From: Alloascoidea africana
Taxonomy: Eukaryota > Ascomycota > Alloascoideomycetes > Alloascoideales > Alloascoideaceae
Direction of reading: 5' to 3'
Assembly: GCA_030581615.1 (NCBI GenBank)
Contig: JAKTTT010000001.1
Location: 124,001 to 188,000 of the forward strand
DNA length: 64,000 nt
Part shown: in pieces, positions 1 to 10,370 of the stretch
Position numbering within the stretch: the stretch's first letter is position 1
How the letters are laid out: each line of letters opens with the position of its first letter
Translations under genes and position numbers: made by a program
The notes under the pieces: generated by a model
Told to the model about the DNA's origin: nothing
What the model saw: only the letters and a program-made list of their open reading frames with translations
Databases searched by the model: none

Positions 1-1
1 G

Positions 2-1717
2 CTAGTCCAAATGCATCAACGCTTTAAGATTTTCATACATCAGATAACTGATGCTGACTGCTGGACACACTTTCGCAAGATTGGGCATCAGACCTTTGAA
101 CAATCCCTGATATCCCTCTCTTGCAATCGTTTGCCTATAAACATCGGCAAACCCGTTATAAACATAGGGATGCGCCGAGGTTTGTTGCGCTTGTAACCGA
201 GTTCTGAGTAAATTTATAGGATACACAATCGTGGCGCCTATGCTCCCGCTAAACGCACCCATTGATAACACAACAAGGTTACCTATTCTGATTTCGGACT
301 CGTCGCATTTCAATTTGTGTGCCTCAGAAGTAATATAGTATTTTTTCATAGCGGAGAATGTGCCCAAATCGATGGCAGCATATGGGAAAATGCCTCCAAC
401 TCCAACGAGTAGACCTCGGTAAAAAGTCCGTAGACCATCAGTCTGCCACATTTTCTTCGCCGTGTACCACAGCATGCTTTGTCCCTGAGCATTGAGCTTG
501 TTACGTAGAGTAAGCGATTCGCACTGGACCCGGTACTTTAGCGTATCGATGGGATACACTGTGAATTGAGCAGCAACGCCGCCCATGCCTCCAGCGAGGA
601 AAGTTGATAATCGCGAAATTTCGCTAGGATCATTGACCCCTTCCAACGTACAAAACATTTTTTTCGAAGCTTCAAACATCCCGAACTTCATTGCAGATTC
701 TGGAAACACTTTGACAACGTTAAGGCCATTTCCTACATAAAAAGCCCGGATGCCTCCTTGTTTCCACAAAAAAGTCGCAGCCTCCACCAGTGGACTCCTG
801 CTTCTCTTTGCTACTGCCCTCGCAGGCTTTTTCAGCTCTTCTTTGATTATTTCAGACACAGTTTTGTTAGTGCCTGTTGTTGTTGTTGTTGTTGTTGTTG
901 CTGTTCCCTTAGACCGAGCTGGTTTCAACACAGAAGAGATAAAAGGCTTGTCTGTTTTGTGGAGTAAAGGCGGTCTGGGCATGTTGGGATTGTGCACGCC
1001 TATATCTGTTCGTGCAATGAGAAACACCTTGACTCGATCAAACGGTGCAGTACACGTTCGCGAAACGACCCCGGAAAGACCTCCTGCTAAGAAATAGCGG
1101 AGTCCTTGCAAGAAGCCAGAGCTAAGTGTCACGTCTCCATCGGAGCTGAGATCGATTTCCTCGACGAAAAAATCGTAGATTGACTGGATCGAAATGGCTG
1201 AGGTCGGGGTTGAGACTGATTTTGATTTTGATGATGAGGATGAGGATGAGTTTTTGATACCCGCCGGTAGGAAAAGTAGAAAGTCTCTCCACTCTTTAAA
1301 ACTGATGAGTCCCGTATTTCGCACATCCATATATTCGAAAAAAAGATCGATTACTTTGTCGTTTACACTCGAGGTTTCGATTCCCACCTCCGTGAACGCC
1401 CTTTTGATATCCTGTTTGTCAAGCATGCCATCAGCGTCTCGGTCCATCTTGGTGAAAATGGCATAGAGCTGTTTCTCCGAGCTTGTAACGAACCGCTCAA
1501 ACTCGGCCCAGCTGACTACTTTGTCCTTGTTTGTGTCCAGAATATCAAACAGTTCGTGGATAACATCAGGCGATGATTGTAGTGGGTGGTCCATCCTGTT
1601 GAGCCCTTGAAGGATTGCATCATAGTTGAGATGCCCGTTCCGCTCAACGTCTAGAGAATTGAAAAGTTCCCGTATCCGCTTCTCTCGGTCATTTGTGGAC
1701 TCTGTTACCAAACTCAT
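2..1717 (-). CDS. SAL1: Calcium-dependent mitochondrial ATP-Mg/Pi carrier (SCaMC/Sal1)
   Basis: Exchanges ATP-Mg for phosphate across the inner mitochondrial membrane and is activated by cytosolic calcium. The N-terminal third (about residues 15-150) has four EF-hand-like segments, for example around DTNKDKVVSW and DRDADGMLDK. The rest is a three-repeat mitochondrial carrier with signatures PFDRVK, YPIDTLK and YPINLLR. The loop after the first signature is long and carries a poly-Thr run encoded by a (GTT)n repeat at about 875-903. The stop codon lies at the very left edge, so the gene is complete. I chose the ATG at 1717, giving MSLVTEST and 571 aa; the frame stays open upstream to 1810 but that extension has no family similarity. 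Known: S. cerevisiae Sal1 is about 545 aa. The family call is firm; the start is likely. Confidence 0.93.
   Translation of the reverse strand: MSLVTESTNDREKRIRELFNSLDVERNGHLNYDAILQGLNRMDHPLQSSPDVIHELFDILDTNKDKVVSWAEFERFVTSSEKQLYAIFTKMDRDADGMLDKQDIKRAFTEVGIETSSVNDKVIDLFFEYMDVRNTGLISFKEWRDFLLFLPAGIKNSSSSSSSKSKSVSTPTSAISIQSIYDFFVEEIDLSSDGDVTLSSGFLQGLRYFLAGGLSGVVSRTCTAPFDRVKVFLIARTDIGVHNPNMPRPPLLHKTDKPFISSVLKPARSKGTATTTTTTTTGTNKTVSEIIKEELKKPARAVAKRSRSPLVEAATFLWKQGGIRAFYVGNGLNVVKVFPESAMKFGMFEASKKMFCTLEGVNDPSEISRLSTFLAGGMGGVAAQFTVYPIDTLKYRVQCESLTLRNKLNAQGQSMLWYTAKKMWQTDGLRTFYRGLLVGVGGIFPYAAIDLGTFSAMKKYYITSEAHKLKCDESEIRIGNLVVLSMGAFSGSIGATIVYPINLLRTRLQAQQTSAHPYVYNGFADVYRQTIAREGYQGLFKGLMPNLAKVCPAVSISYLMYENLKALMHLD
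875..903. repeat. (GTT)n microsatellite inside SAL1
   Basis: About nine GTT units on the + strand encode a poly-Thr tract in the matrix-facing loop of the SAL1 carrier. Length variation here would stay in frame. Confidence 0.85.
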
Positions 1718-2519
1718 GCTGATATGTATTGCTCGAGATTTATTGTTTGGTTGTAAGTTGTGATTGGTATAAAGATGTGAAAAAGGTGGATGTCTAACTT
1801 GGCCACACACACATGCACACTCGATTGATTTGTCCGTGTGCTCTTGTCAGCTTCACTTGTATAATAACACTTTAAACGGAACCGGTTGAAAGTGTAGGCG
1901 ATGGTTGTTTAATTTTTTTTAGAGGCTGTTGTTCTGCCCCTTTTGATATTCAAACGGATTGATAAATAGCCCTTTCGAAGCAGCAGTTTCCAGGGTGAGC
2001 CAATCGCTGTTATGCTAAAAAAGCGTGTTCGCCCAAAATCAAGAGAAAAAAGGAATCTAGAAACGAATAAATAAATAAATAAATAAAGAACAGGTTGAAC
2101 TCAGACTTAGTACTAACTCGACCCAAATGTTTAAATTGTATAGTGGGAAGAGGACAAAACACAATAAGAGATGATTTAGTCCCGATCCAGCACACACACT
2201 CAGGATATTAAATGCAGATTCTATCAACAGACAAGGAAACAAGGAGGCAAAAGACAAAAACAAGGTATCCAGTGGGAGTAAATATATTTATATCAATGGA
2301 GGAAGATCAACCCAAACCGGGAAAGAGATCCAAACGACCCTAAACTTTTGCAAACGTGCCCCGATCCGGCTTTTTCCGCACGCCGACCCGAGGACCGACC
2401 CGGCAGGGTAACTGGCCGGACTCTTGGCGGTTAACATTGATAACGATAAACGATAAACGATGCCATGAAATACGAGAACAACAAAATATATAACTAATAC
2501 TCACTCCTATCGTTTATTG
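1718..2519. other. Intergenic: SAL1 upstream region and END3 3' flank
   Basis: No gene is supported. It holds an (ATAA)n run at about 2066-2087, a short GC-rich patch at about 2355-2420, and ATAAACG repeats at about 2440-2462 close to the END3 stop. SAL1 must be driven from the lower part. Confidence 0.6.
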
Positions 2520-3938
2520 CTAAGCGGAAGCCCTTAAGGTCTGGATCTGTGCCAATAGATTATCCAACTCCAATCTCTTACTATCCTTAAACTCCTCGAG
2601 CGTCTTAACGTGTGATTCGATATCCTGAATTTCGGACTCAATGTCTTCCAGTGTTTGATTAGAAGCTCCACTGTTGGTCTTGGAACCTGCACCTGACTCC
2701 AGATCAGTGAGATATTTTGACTTGTAATCGAGCAAACGCTCAAGTTCGTTCCTTACAAGAGCGTTTTTGCTCGAGCTGTTTGAAGTTAGGATCCCCCTTT
2801 CTCGATCCTCTCTTTCCCGTTTCTTGCGACCAGCCTCTGCTTCTGCTTTTGAAACCTGTTCTTCCAGATCTTTCAACTGCCTCCGTAGTCTCACCTCTTC
2901 CCAATCCGTGTCCTTTGTTGCGGAAAAATCTGTTCCCTGATGCGCATCCGCAGAGCCACCCCTATTCACATTCATCCCCAGTCGAGACAGATAGTCATCT
3001 GCAAATGCCGATTTCTTGTTCGATGCCCCACCTGTAGAGTAAGATTTTGTGCCTCCTGCTCTCCTACTAAAGGCGCCGCCTGCTGTGGAAGAAGAAGAGG
3101 TGTGGACGTCCGCCTGGTGGGAATTGAGGTCATATTCAGGAGTCTCTTTTTCAAAAGTTGAGCGTAGAGATGGCGGAACACTTCGGGGAACTCTTTTCCC
3201 AGATTCGCGTTGATTCAGAATGTGTAAGAATACATGACATTGATCTTTATCTATGGTTTGATGCGATTTCGGATTCACGAGATTCCAAGCAGAACGAATA
3301 TCTGTCTCAGGTACGTTTTTCAAAGATCTGTAAAGTCCATCTAAAGAATCAAAAGTGATCCTACCAAACCGATCACAGGCACTCATGTACAAATCATCAT
3401 AGGTGGATTTGTCATTAGGTGAAATGTACCAGTCAAAATTACTTGAGAGTCCCAGCTCCTCCTCATCAAAATCATCCCCTCCATTGTTGAAAAGTTGGGA
3501 ATCCCCCGACGTCAACGCCTGGTTCGCAGCAATCAAATGCGCTTTGCTACTGGGAATAAGCCAATCCGGAAGTCGTCCAGGTAAACTGTGAATGTTGCCA
3601 TTGACAAGGTCAAAAATGAGTCTCATCGCAATACAAAACTCTTCAAAATCCAATTCACCATCGCTATCGATATCTATAAACATTCTTGTGTTAATTCTTT
3701 TCCTCCAAAATTCTCCCACCTTCCCCCCCCTTGCAATATTGTTATTTCGCTTTTGATAAACATCTGTTCAAGACTTACCCGATAGATCCCATACTCGTTC
3801 CAATTGTGAATCACTGAGTTGGGAATTCTTCAAAACAGGAGAAACCCTCGCTCCAGAAAGCTTCCCATTAACAGGATTTAACCCACTGAAAATCTCCCAA
3901 TACTTGGTGATTTCCCATTCCTCCAGTTTCTGTGACAT
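2520..3938 (-). CDS. END3: EH-domain endocytosis and actin-patch protein End3, one intron
   Basis: Adaptor of the Pan1-Sla1-End3 coat complex that links endocytic sites to actin. Model: complement join(2520..3673, 3779..3938), 437 aa. Exon 1 (LEEWEITKYWEIFSGLNP) is the start of the first EH domain. The intron has donor GTAAGT and acceptor TATAG, and joins ...WDLS to DIDSDGELDFEEF. That restores a canonical EF-hand loop and matches S. cerevisiae End3 ...FLADIDDDDNLDFEEF. A second EH-like region follows (about 130-210). The C-terminus is coiled coil, with two similar segments as in End3. The start was chosen at MSQKLEEW; an upstream in-frame ATG at 4025 would add 29 residues without family support. 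The last exon runs to the stop at 2520. Confidence 0.93.
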
Positions 3939-4133
3939 TGCAGTGCAGCACTCTTCTTTTTTATAGATTGTTTTTGGTTGTGGCGTGTATGTGTCTGTTT
4001 GTCTGTGTCCTCTGAATCCCCACAATGCCGAATGGTTACCCGGACAAGTTTTCCCATTCCATCCCCAGCTAAGGTAGTCACTATTAAAGATTCAGTAAAG
4101 TTACGAAATAACTAATTAATTATAAGAAAATGC

Positions 4134-7100
4134 TCATAAACTTTTCGTTTTGTTTGATGTTTTCGGATCTTCTTTCCGTAAAAGATACAACCCCAATAAC
4201 GCAATGCTCCACAGGTTAATAATGTAAGGGATCAAATAGGCATGTTGTGCGCCATAAACAGTGGAATAAAATGTTAAATATCCAAGTACAAACTCCACAA
4301 GAATTCTACTGACCAAAGAGGAAGATCGAATAGAACAAAGTACCTGATCTGATTCCGACGTTAGGATCTGAATGAACAAAAGTAAAGGCGCCACTGGCAC
4401 TAAGCTGTGATGTGAGGAAAACGGGGTTTTCCAATCGAATAGTATATGCTGAACCCACACAATCAATGTAGGAATGTGTATGGGTAACCCCCAAATTAGA
4501 AGCAAAAGCAAGGAAAGCATAAAGTTTAGACTGTTTTGTCTCTGTTTCCTTGTCCTGTGTTTATCCTCCCATAGCTGTATCTTTACAAATTGCCGAACGC
4601 TGCTAATAAGTTGAATAAGGCAACATAGAGCGTAGACAAACTGAAACGGTGCATAGATCCAAACAAACAACAGTATGTAAATAGTAACCGGTAAAATAAT
4701 CAGCGCATTGCCCAATTTTTGTTGTTTCGGTACATCTTCGGGTCCGGACGACTCCTTTATAAAAAATGCAGAGATAAAGGTGAGTAAATAACAAATCATC
4801 AACAAAAGCCAATAAGTAACAGTACAGATGCCAATTGAGGTTAAAAGGAAGATGGGCCCCAGAATCCACAGTAAACTTGTTTCCTCAAGTCCCAAGAAAA
4901 AACTGTTTAGTTTCATATCAGGTGCGAACGTGGCCAGAGCTTGTAAAGATGCACTTATTTGTCTCCCAGCAGGTGTTAAAAACATGAGTACAGTTTTCAC
5001 AATGTCCAATTTTACCAAATATGATGCCGATGAGAAAAGGGCCAAAGCTGAAAAAAGGTACTTGTGAATAAAATAGCGCAGTGTTTGACCAAAGCTGATA
5101 AATTCCCCGGTTGCAAAATAGATTTGCAATTGGAGCAGCAAGATAACTGCAACGACAGCTACTGGGAACACCGCCAGGATAGTTCTGTATCGCAAAACCA
5201 GCAGTCCCAAACTGCTAAAGACATTTACCTTGAGTCTGACATTGAGAGATGACGAGGCGTCCGAATCTGAGTATATCTTCAAATGGAGACTTGCATCATG
5301 GTGAGATTTGAAAGGCACATAAGGACTGATACCATGGGAGAAAACCTCTCTTACAGGCTCACGCAGGAGGTTTATGTGAAATTTTGATTCATGCGGCCGA
5401 GTCGTGTATTGTTCCATGAAGGGAGCAAAAGTCGAGTGTTTTGTTGTCACTTCCACATCAAGCACAATCATACTTGACCACACGGACTCAATCTCAATGT
5501 CGATAACGGTGGGCACATACGGTTGGATCGAGAGTTGGGCACCCTTCCAAAGGAGATTCGATAGGCTGTCAGAAATGTGATGGGAAGATTTATTTGTAGG
5601 CTGAAATTCAAGAATTGCAAAGCTTTCTTGTGATGCATGATTTGGGCCAAAGATATAAATGTAGTCATAGTTCGCAAACTTTTGTAGATCGTATTGCAAC
5701 GAGTAGAAAAAAGTATCTTTTGATAGGATTATTTTACCGCTGTCCTCCATCGACCGTGGCAGAGTTATTACATCCTCGGTTGTGTCTCTACAAGAAAGTA
5801 ACGATGATTCAGGACTAGGTTGCGAAGGAGGATTAACAGTTAAAGCCCTACCCTCCTTGATTTTGAAAGAAACCGGAGGAGAGTCCGAGTTAGAGTCTCT
5901 ACATAGTAAGAAAGTCAGCTTGTCAGTTTCGGCAAGTTTTCCCATTTCGTAATTTGTGAGAAACGAAAGCATCGTCCCATTCGCGGTTTCATGATCTATT
6001 GCAATTGCAGAAATCTCGGACTCCAACCCTTCTAGATGAATTTTCTGCATATTGTTTGTAGAGGCAACTTCAACAGTGTCCTCCACCTCGAGATAATACG
6101 TGTCGGATTCTAATTCTAGTGGTTCTAAATTTTGCTTTAAAAAAAACTTGTGGAAAACAGACATGCGATTCTCAAGGCTCTTTGTTCTTGTAGGGGAATT
6201 TCTATCAACAATCTCCATAAGCGCTTTTGCAATAGCTTGACGCAGCTGGTTACACCAAACGATTGCCAAATGGTCAACAGCCGTCCACACTTTGGGGATT
6301 CCTGTAGAAAACACAGTAAATCCATTGGAAACTGGGATTATGGCTTCTGTGGAGGTATAATCCGAAGGCAGCACGGTATCGAGCTTACCGCCAGGTATCG
6401 AAATCAATGAGACATTTGCCAAAGGGTTTTGCGTCAAAGGTGCTGCAAAGGACGATTGCCAGTATGCATTCAAGTCATTGTAAACGTTCACGAGATCCCA
6501 GTCAAATGACAGTGGAGGCACGGAATGGGGGCTGGAGAGCGTGATGATTGTATTGACAGAATTGGGGAGATAGTTATCAAGAGTCATCATGAGTCTTGCG
6601 ACTAGTCCTCCCATGGAGTGGCTCACGATGATCACAGACTCTGGACTTGGATCCTGTTCTGTATACAGAGACAGGATATAGCGGATAGCGTCATTGAGAT
6701 ATTCAGCCTGATCAACAAGAGTTTTCCCATGGAAAGCTGTAAAATCATTGTTGAAATCTGCAAGGAAAACATCCAAGTTCAGGCTAGTTGGGGTAGAATC
6801 TTTGTACTGGGTATAGTACTGCTTTGCAGAAGCTGCCGCGATGGAGCGGCCCTGTTGATAACTGCCTGCGTTTCCCGGGATGAAGAGAACGGGGATTCCA
6901 TTTGTATCCACAGTGTGTTCGAATTCGCCTTCTTTGTAAAGGTAGAGGTTGTACCTGGAGCCGAGTCTCGAATGGGTATGGTCAAAGTTTTCGATTGGAA
7001 AGTAGTTGGGCCACATGTATATCGGGTCGCAACCCTTTGGCTCAAAGCTTTTCCCAACAAACGAGTAAAAAACAGCGAGGACAAACACACAGCTGAACAG

Positions 7101-7157
7101 GACTATTGCATGCAAAAAGTAGGCGGAGAAAGGCCCTGCTTTGGGTTTCCGTATCAT
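4134..7157 (-). CDS. BST1: GPI inositol-deacylase (Bst1/PGAP1)
   Basis: ER membrane lipase that removes the acyl chain from the inositol of GPI anchors, needed for ER exit and quality control of GPI proteins. 1007 aa, close to the 1029 aa of S. cerevisiae Bst1. One hydrophobic segment lies near residues 12-32. It is followed by a lumenal alpha/beta-hydrolase domain with the nucleophile motif SHSMGG (Ser near residue 180) and the family stretch PVLFIPGNAGSYQQGRS. After a long lumenal middle region come about eight membrane segments from residue 660 to the C-terminus. The start is the first ATG. An in-frame stop lies shortly upstream beside a CTAAC-like sequence, so an extra 5' exon is conceivable but I could not build one. 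Confidence 0.93.
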   Translation of the reverse strand: MIRKPKAGPFSAYFLHAIVLFSCVFVLAVFYSFVGKSFEPKGCDPIYMWPNYFPIENFDHTHSRLGSRYNLYLYKEGEFEHTVDTNGIPVLFIPGNAGSYQQGRSIAAASAKQYYTQYKDSTPTSLNLDVFLADFNNDFTAFHGKTLVDQAEYLNDAIRYILSLYTEQDPSPESVIIVSHSMGGLVARLMMTLDNYLPNSVNTIITLSSPHSVPPLSFDWDLVNVYNDLNAYWQSSFAAPLTQNPLANVSLISIPGGKLDTVLPSDYTSTEAIIPVSNGFTVFSTGIPKVWTAVDHLAIVWCNQLRQAIAKALMEIVDRNSPTRTKSLENRMSVFHKFFLKQNLEPLELESDTYYLEVEDTVEVASTNNMQKIHLEGLESEISAIAIDHETANGTMLSFLTNYEMGKLAETDKLTFLLCRDSNSDSPPVSFKIKEGRALTVNPPSQPSPESSLLSCRDTTEDVITLPRSMEDSGKIILSKDTFFYSLQYDLQKFANYDYIYIFGPNHASQESFAILEFQPTNKSSHHISDSLSNLLWKGAQLSIQPYVPTVIDIEIESVWSSMIVLDVEVTTKHSTFAPFMEQYTTRPHESKFHINLLREPVREVFSHGISPYVPFKSHHDASLHLKIYSDSDASSSLNVRLKVNVFSSLGLLVLRYRTILAVFPVAVVAVILLLQLQIYFATGEFISFGQTLRYFIHKYLFSALALFSSASYLVKLDIVKTVLMFLTPAGRQISASLQALATFAPDMKLNSFFLGLEETSLLWILGPIFLLTSIGICTVTYWLLLMICYLLTFISAFFIKESSGPEDVPKQQKLGNALIILPVTIYILLFVWIYAPFQFVYALCCLIQLISSVRQFVKIQLWEDKHRTRKQRQNSLNFMLSLLLLLIWGLPIHIPTLIVWVQHILFDWKTPFSSHHSLVPVAPLLLFIQILTSESDQVLCSIRSSSLVSRILVEFVLGYLTFYSTVYGAQHAYLIPYIINLWSIALLGLYLLRKEDPKTSNKTKSL

Positions 7158-7332
7158 GATGGACTCGTCACATTCCAGGGATTCTTGAGACTTGTTGGAA
7201 GAACTCGGTTAGAGGTATCCCCGCCAGTAGCAGTTGCAAAAAAAGAGTACTAACCATTCCAACCAACGAGTTATCAACAGCAGGTCAGTGCAACGAGAAG
7301 AAGAATGTGTCTTGGAGAGAAATGATGGAGGA

Positions 7333-7346
7333 GGGTGTACGGGTGT
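7333..7346 (-). promoter_or_regulatory. Rap1-like site (ACACCCGTACACCC) between GYP1 and BST1
   Basis: The minus strand reads ACACCCGTACACCC, which fits the established Rap1 consensus ACACCCRYACA. It lies about 180 bases upstream of the BST1 ATG and 42 bases beyond the GYP1 stop. The identical 14-mer recurs at 13887 and 62567. Confidence 0.55.
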
Positions 7347-7387
7347 GTTTGTTTGATTCATACATTTTGGAATTGATGGATTGAGGT

Positions 7388-9535
7388 CTATCGCAAATGG
7401 GCAGCTGCATTTTTGTAGAGAGACTGGAGCATGTAAGCTTCGGATAGCAGCAGTTCAATATCGCGTTCGCCCCAAGATTTTGTAGGAGGGGACTGGAGCA
7501 ACGTGATTATTCGCTGAAAGTCCATTTTCATCAATTGTTTGGTCCACTTGAGCAAGAAAGCGGCACAGGCGTAGACGTGAAAGTCCGAGAATCCTTGGGA
7601 TCCCTCTGCCATATAGGTATCCCACATGCGAATCGTGTTTTTCACGCTGAGTTCTCGCATCAGCAGGCAATTCATCCATCGGAAGCTAAAGTGGATGAAC
7701 TGCACGCGATGCTTCTCCAAATGTTTTACTAGTTTTGCATCGATGCGGTTTGTAAGATCGTGCAGTTCCTGAACCTGTCTCAGAATGCCCGGTTGGTTAT
7801 GGATATAGTTGTCCTGGATTCTGTCCAGGAGTTTTGAAAAGCACCAAAAGGTATCGGCTTCCACGGCGTCGAGAACTTGAGTTGGAGCTGTTGCGGGATC
7901 GAACGTCTCAACTTCTTGATAAATGTAAGCGGAAAGGAAGGTCTGGAAAAGGGGAGTTACGAGGTCGTTTACGCCTTGGACGTAGCCGCTGGCTGGATGC
8001 CGGACCGCCCAGAGATAGAGGATTCTTTCCAGAGCCTAGAGGATAAAGCGGTGAGAAAAGTAGAAGCATTTGGAAAAAAGCAGTGGAATTTACTTACTCG
8101 CTGGGTTGCTGGATAACTGTAGAGTTTGATATGGGGGTTTGTTCTGGGGACATCGACACGGATCTGGTGCCACATTGTATGGTCGAGGCCGCCGTTGAAT
8201 GCCTGTTGAATGCCATCTAGGTACTCTTTCCTCTTGCGAGCCAGTGTCTGGACACGGCGGTCCGAGTTTGCGGGCAAGTAGCCTAGTAGAAACTGCCAAG
8301 CGACGGGTCTTAGGTCTGGGGGGATTCCGGACCAGGACAGTTTTTTGAGGGCGCCGAGATCCAGGTTGGGGCTCTGGAATAGCTTTTTGAACTTTGTGAA
8401 TTTTGCAGAGGAGGCGCGAAGCTCTTCGATCTCTGCTGCGGTTTTGAGTGATGCTGAGGATGAAGTTGGGCCGGAAAGGGTGTGGAGAGAGAGAATGGGG
8501 TCTTTTATTATGCCCTCGTAGTAGGGCTTGAGGCCCGATTTTTGAGCTAGGTGATTTGAAGAGTACAGAGGTCGTGAAGGAAGAGGAGCATGATGGGATC
8601 TTTCCAGAAACATGAGGGCCGTGTGAGGGTGCGGGTGTGGATTTGGTTTGAAAGATTCGTTTTGGAATGACTTGGAATGGGCCAAAGTGGGAGAAGCCAG
8701 GTTTGCGTCCCAATCGTCGTCCAAGTCTGCGTAGGAAGGATGGTGGCCGTGGCTGGTGTTTCGGTGGGAGGGACGGAATGATGGGTCCAGAGGCTTTCGT
8801 GGGAGTGTTTGAGGTTTAGGTAGAGGTTGAGCACGAAGCGAGGGCATGGAGTGTTTAGGACTGCGGCGGTTAGCGGTCATCTCTGGGGAAGATGTTGGGA
8901 AGAGAAGAGAAGAGAAAGATAAAGATAAAGTAAAGGTGCTGTTTGGGCAAGACACAAATAGGCAGACGAGGACATACCGGAGGGCTTTTTCCTGGGACGG
9001 AGTCAAAGTTGAAGATGAAGATAAAGACGAGAGGGTGTATGACAGAGGAGCCTTGTTAACTGAAGCATTATTGACACTGTCGGTGGATCTTGGAGACGAG
9101 GTGTTAAAAGAGCACAGAGCACAAGACAAAAAGGTTTGAGACTCACTTGGAAGAGGACGCGCGGGCGATGGAGTTGAAGAACGAGGCCGCAGGGGTCCAC
9201 TTGTTGCCCTTACTGGGGCCGAAAACGTACTCTGATCGGTCTGGGAGCATGGTCAGAAAGCAGAAGAGAAGGAGGACCTGTTCAGTCTCAGGCTGATTGT
9301 AACAGGACTTACGCAGCTGGACCATTTCCTGGAAACCCCAGCACAACGGGGACAGCGTCAGCACAAAGAACATCTCAAACACAGATCAAGCACATAACGT
9401 ACCTGCTGGACTACGGGCTGGCGCAGACGGTCTCGGTGAAGGTCTCCTTGAAGGTCGCGGTGGTGGTTGCTCGCGGGCTGCATTTGGCTTCTTTGGAGGG
9501 AAACCGGAAGGTCCAGCTTCGATCCCCAGAGCCAT
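7388..9535 (-). CDS. GYP1: TBC-domain Rab GTPase-activating protein Gyp1, four introns
   Basis: Stimulates GTP hydrolysis by Ypt1-type Rabs at the Golgi. Model: complement join(7388..8035, 8098..8860, 8978..9088, 9147..9240, 9403..9535), 582 aa; phases agree at all four junctions. The TBC domain fills the last two exons: SWSGIPPDLRPVAWQFLLGY holds the catalytic Arg motif (IPxxxR). The 62-base intron joins ...PATQR to ALERILYLWAVRHPASGYVQG, which contains the catalytic Gln (YVQG). The 5' exons encode a low-complexity N-terminus with FFNSIARASSSK, similar in character to the S. cerevisiae N-terminus. The intron before exon 8098..8860 is best ended at CTAACCGCCGCAG. Ending it sooner at CCCCAG gives a stop after a few codons. 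The start (MALGIEAG) is the least certain part; a 16-base microexon at 9313..9328 or a start at 8880 are alternatives. Confidence 0.85.
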
Positions 9536-9629
9536 GCTGGGGTCACGTGTGCTCCTCCACGCTTCGCTTCCGCGATCCCCATCGCCAGAGCCCGATCCCG
9601 CCAGCCCAGCCCAGCCTTGATCTCGAAAT
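9536..9629. promoter_or_regulatory. Short divergent GYP1/CUE5 promoter with GTCACGTG
   Basis: Only 94 bases separate the proposed starts. The stretch is GC-rich and carries GTCACGTG at 9542-9549, a bHLH (Cbf1/Pho4-type) site by established consensus. If the GYP1 start lies further in, the promoter is longer. Confidence 0.4.
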
Positions 9630-10310
9630 ATGCCCACCACGCCGCCGTCCGTCACCGCCCTGGCCGAGGCCTTCCCGGGCATAGACGTCCGGGTCGTGGC
9701 CGCCGTGCTGATGGCCAGCGGAGGCGCTGTTGACCGTGCCACCAGTGCTCTTCTGTGTAAGTGCCAACATCGCCAGTATCACCTCCAGCATCGCCCTCAC
9801 TAATGCTCTCTCCCAGGGCTTGCCGACCCTTCGCAGCCAATTCCAGACCCTCGCACCTTTGGTCTCCCACCTTCGAAGCCCACATCCCACCGATCCAACC
9901 CCCAGCGGCCCGCGAGACCACCCAAGCCTGCCGCAGCGGTGAGAGCATATGAGCAGGATGAGAACGCACCCTCGTTCTCCGCCTTTAAACAAGACTTTGA
10001 AAACGGCCTTCATGAAGCAGGATCCAAGATCTCTGGCTTTTTTTCAAATTTACAGAAAAGCATTGAGGATGACGATATCGACGATGACGAGTTCTACTCC
10101 CGATACCAGAAGCAGGAACACCAACACCCTACAAAGCGACCTCCACGCGATAACACCCGCCATTATCATGATGGTGATGAGGAAGAACAGCCGATACGAA
10201 TGATCAATAGTGTGAACGCCAATCAATCCGAAGAACCCAAGCCTCCGCCACCGCCTCCGAGACCCAAGAAGCCCGCTGGTCTCAGAGTTGAGAACGAGAA
10301 CGAGAACTAG
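9630..10310 (+). CDS. CUE5: CUE-domain ubiquitin-binding protein (Cue5-like), one intron
   Basis: Cue5-type proteins bind ubiquitin and, in yeast, link ubiquitinated aggregates to Atg8 for autophagy. Model: join(9630..9756, 9817..10310), 206 aa. The donor is GTAAGT, with CACTAATG upstream of the acceptor CTCCCAG. Splicing completes the CUE domain at residues 6-50: LAEAFPGIDVRVVAAVLMAS, then ATSALLWLADP, ending with the expected acidic-Pro turn. The remainder is Pro- and acid-rich and disordered. YSRY and proline-rich tracts near the C-terminus might serve partner binding. I see no certain Atg8 motif, so the CUE5 name is by domain and size, while ubiquitin binding is more secure. The 3' end meets HBS1/SKI7 head-on with 60 bases between. 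Confidence 0.75.
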
Positions 10311-10370
10311 ATTTGAGAACAAGATGTATTAATCTAGGTCCCCTTTTAAAACACACTTAGTCTACAAATG

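Noticed and set aside
39-47. ATCAGATAA, a perfect iron-GATA site, in the SAL1 gene
   Set aside because: It lies inside coding sequence near the 3' end of the gene and is expected by chance.
8870-9240. Separate small multi-exon gene ending in ...SQEKALRDDR upstream of GYP1
   Set aside because: It depends on the CCCCAG acceptor. The next acceptor, directly behind a CTAAC branch site, keeps the frame and joins the exons to the GYP1 TBC protein, and all exon phases then agree.
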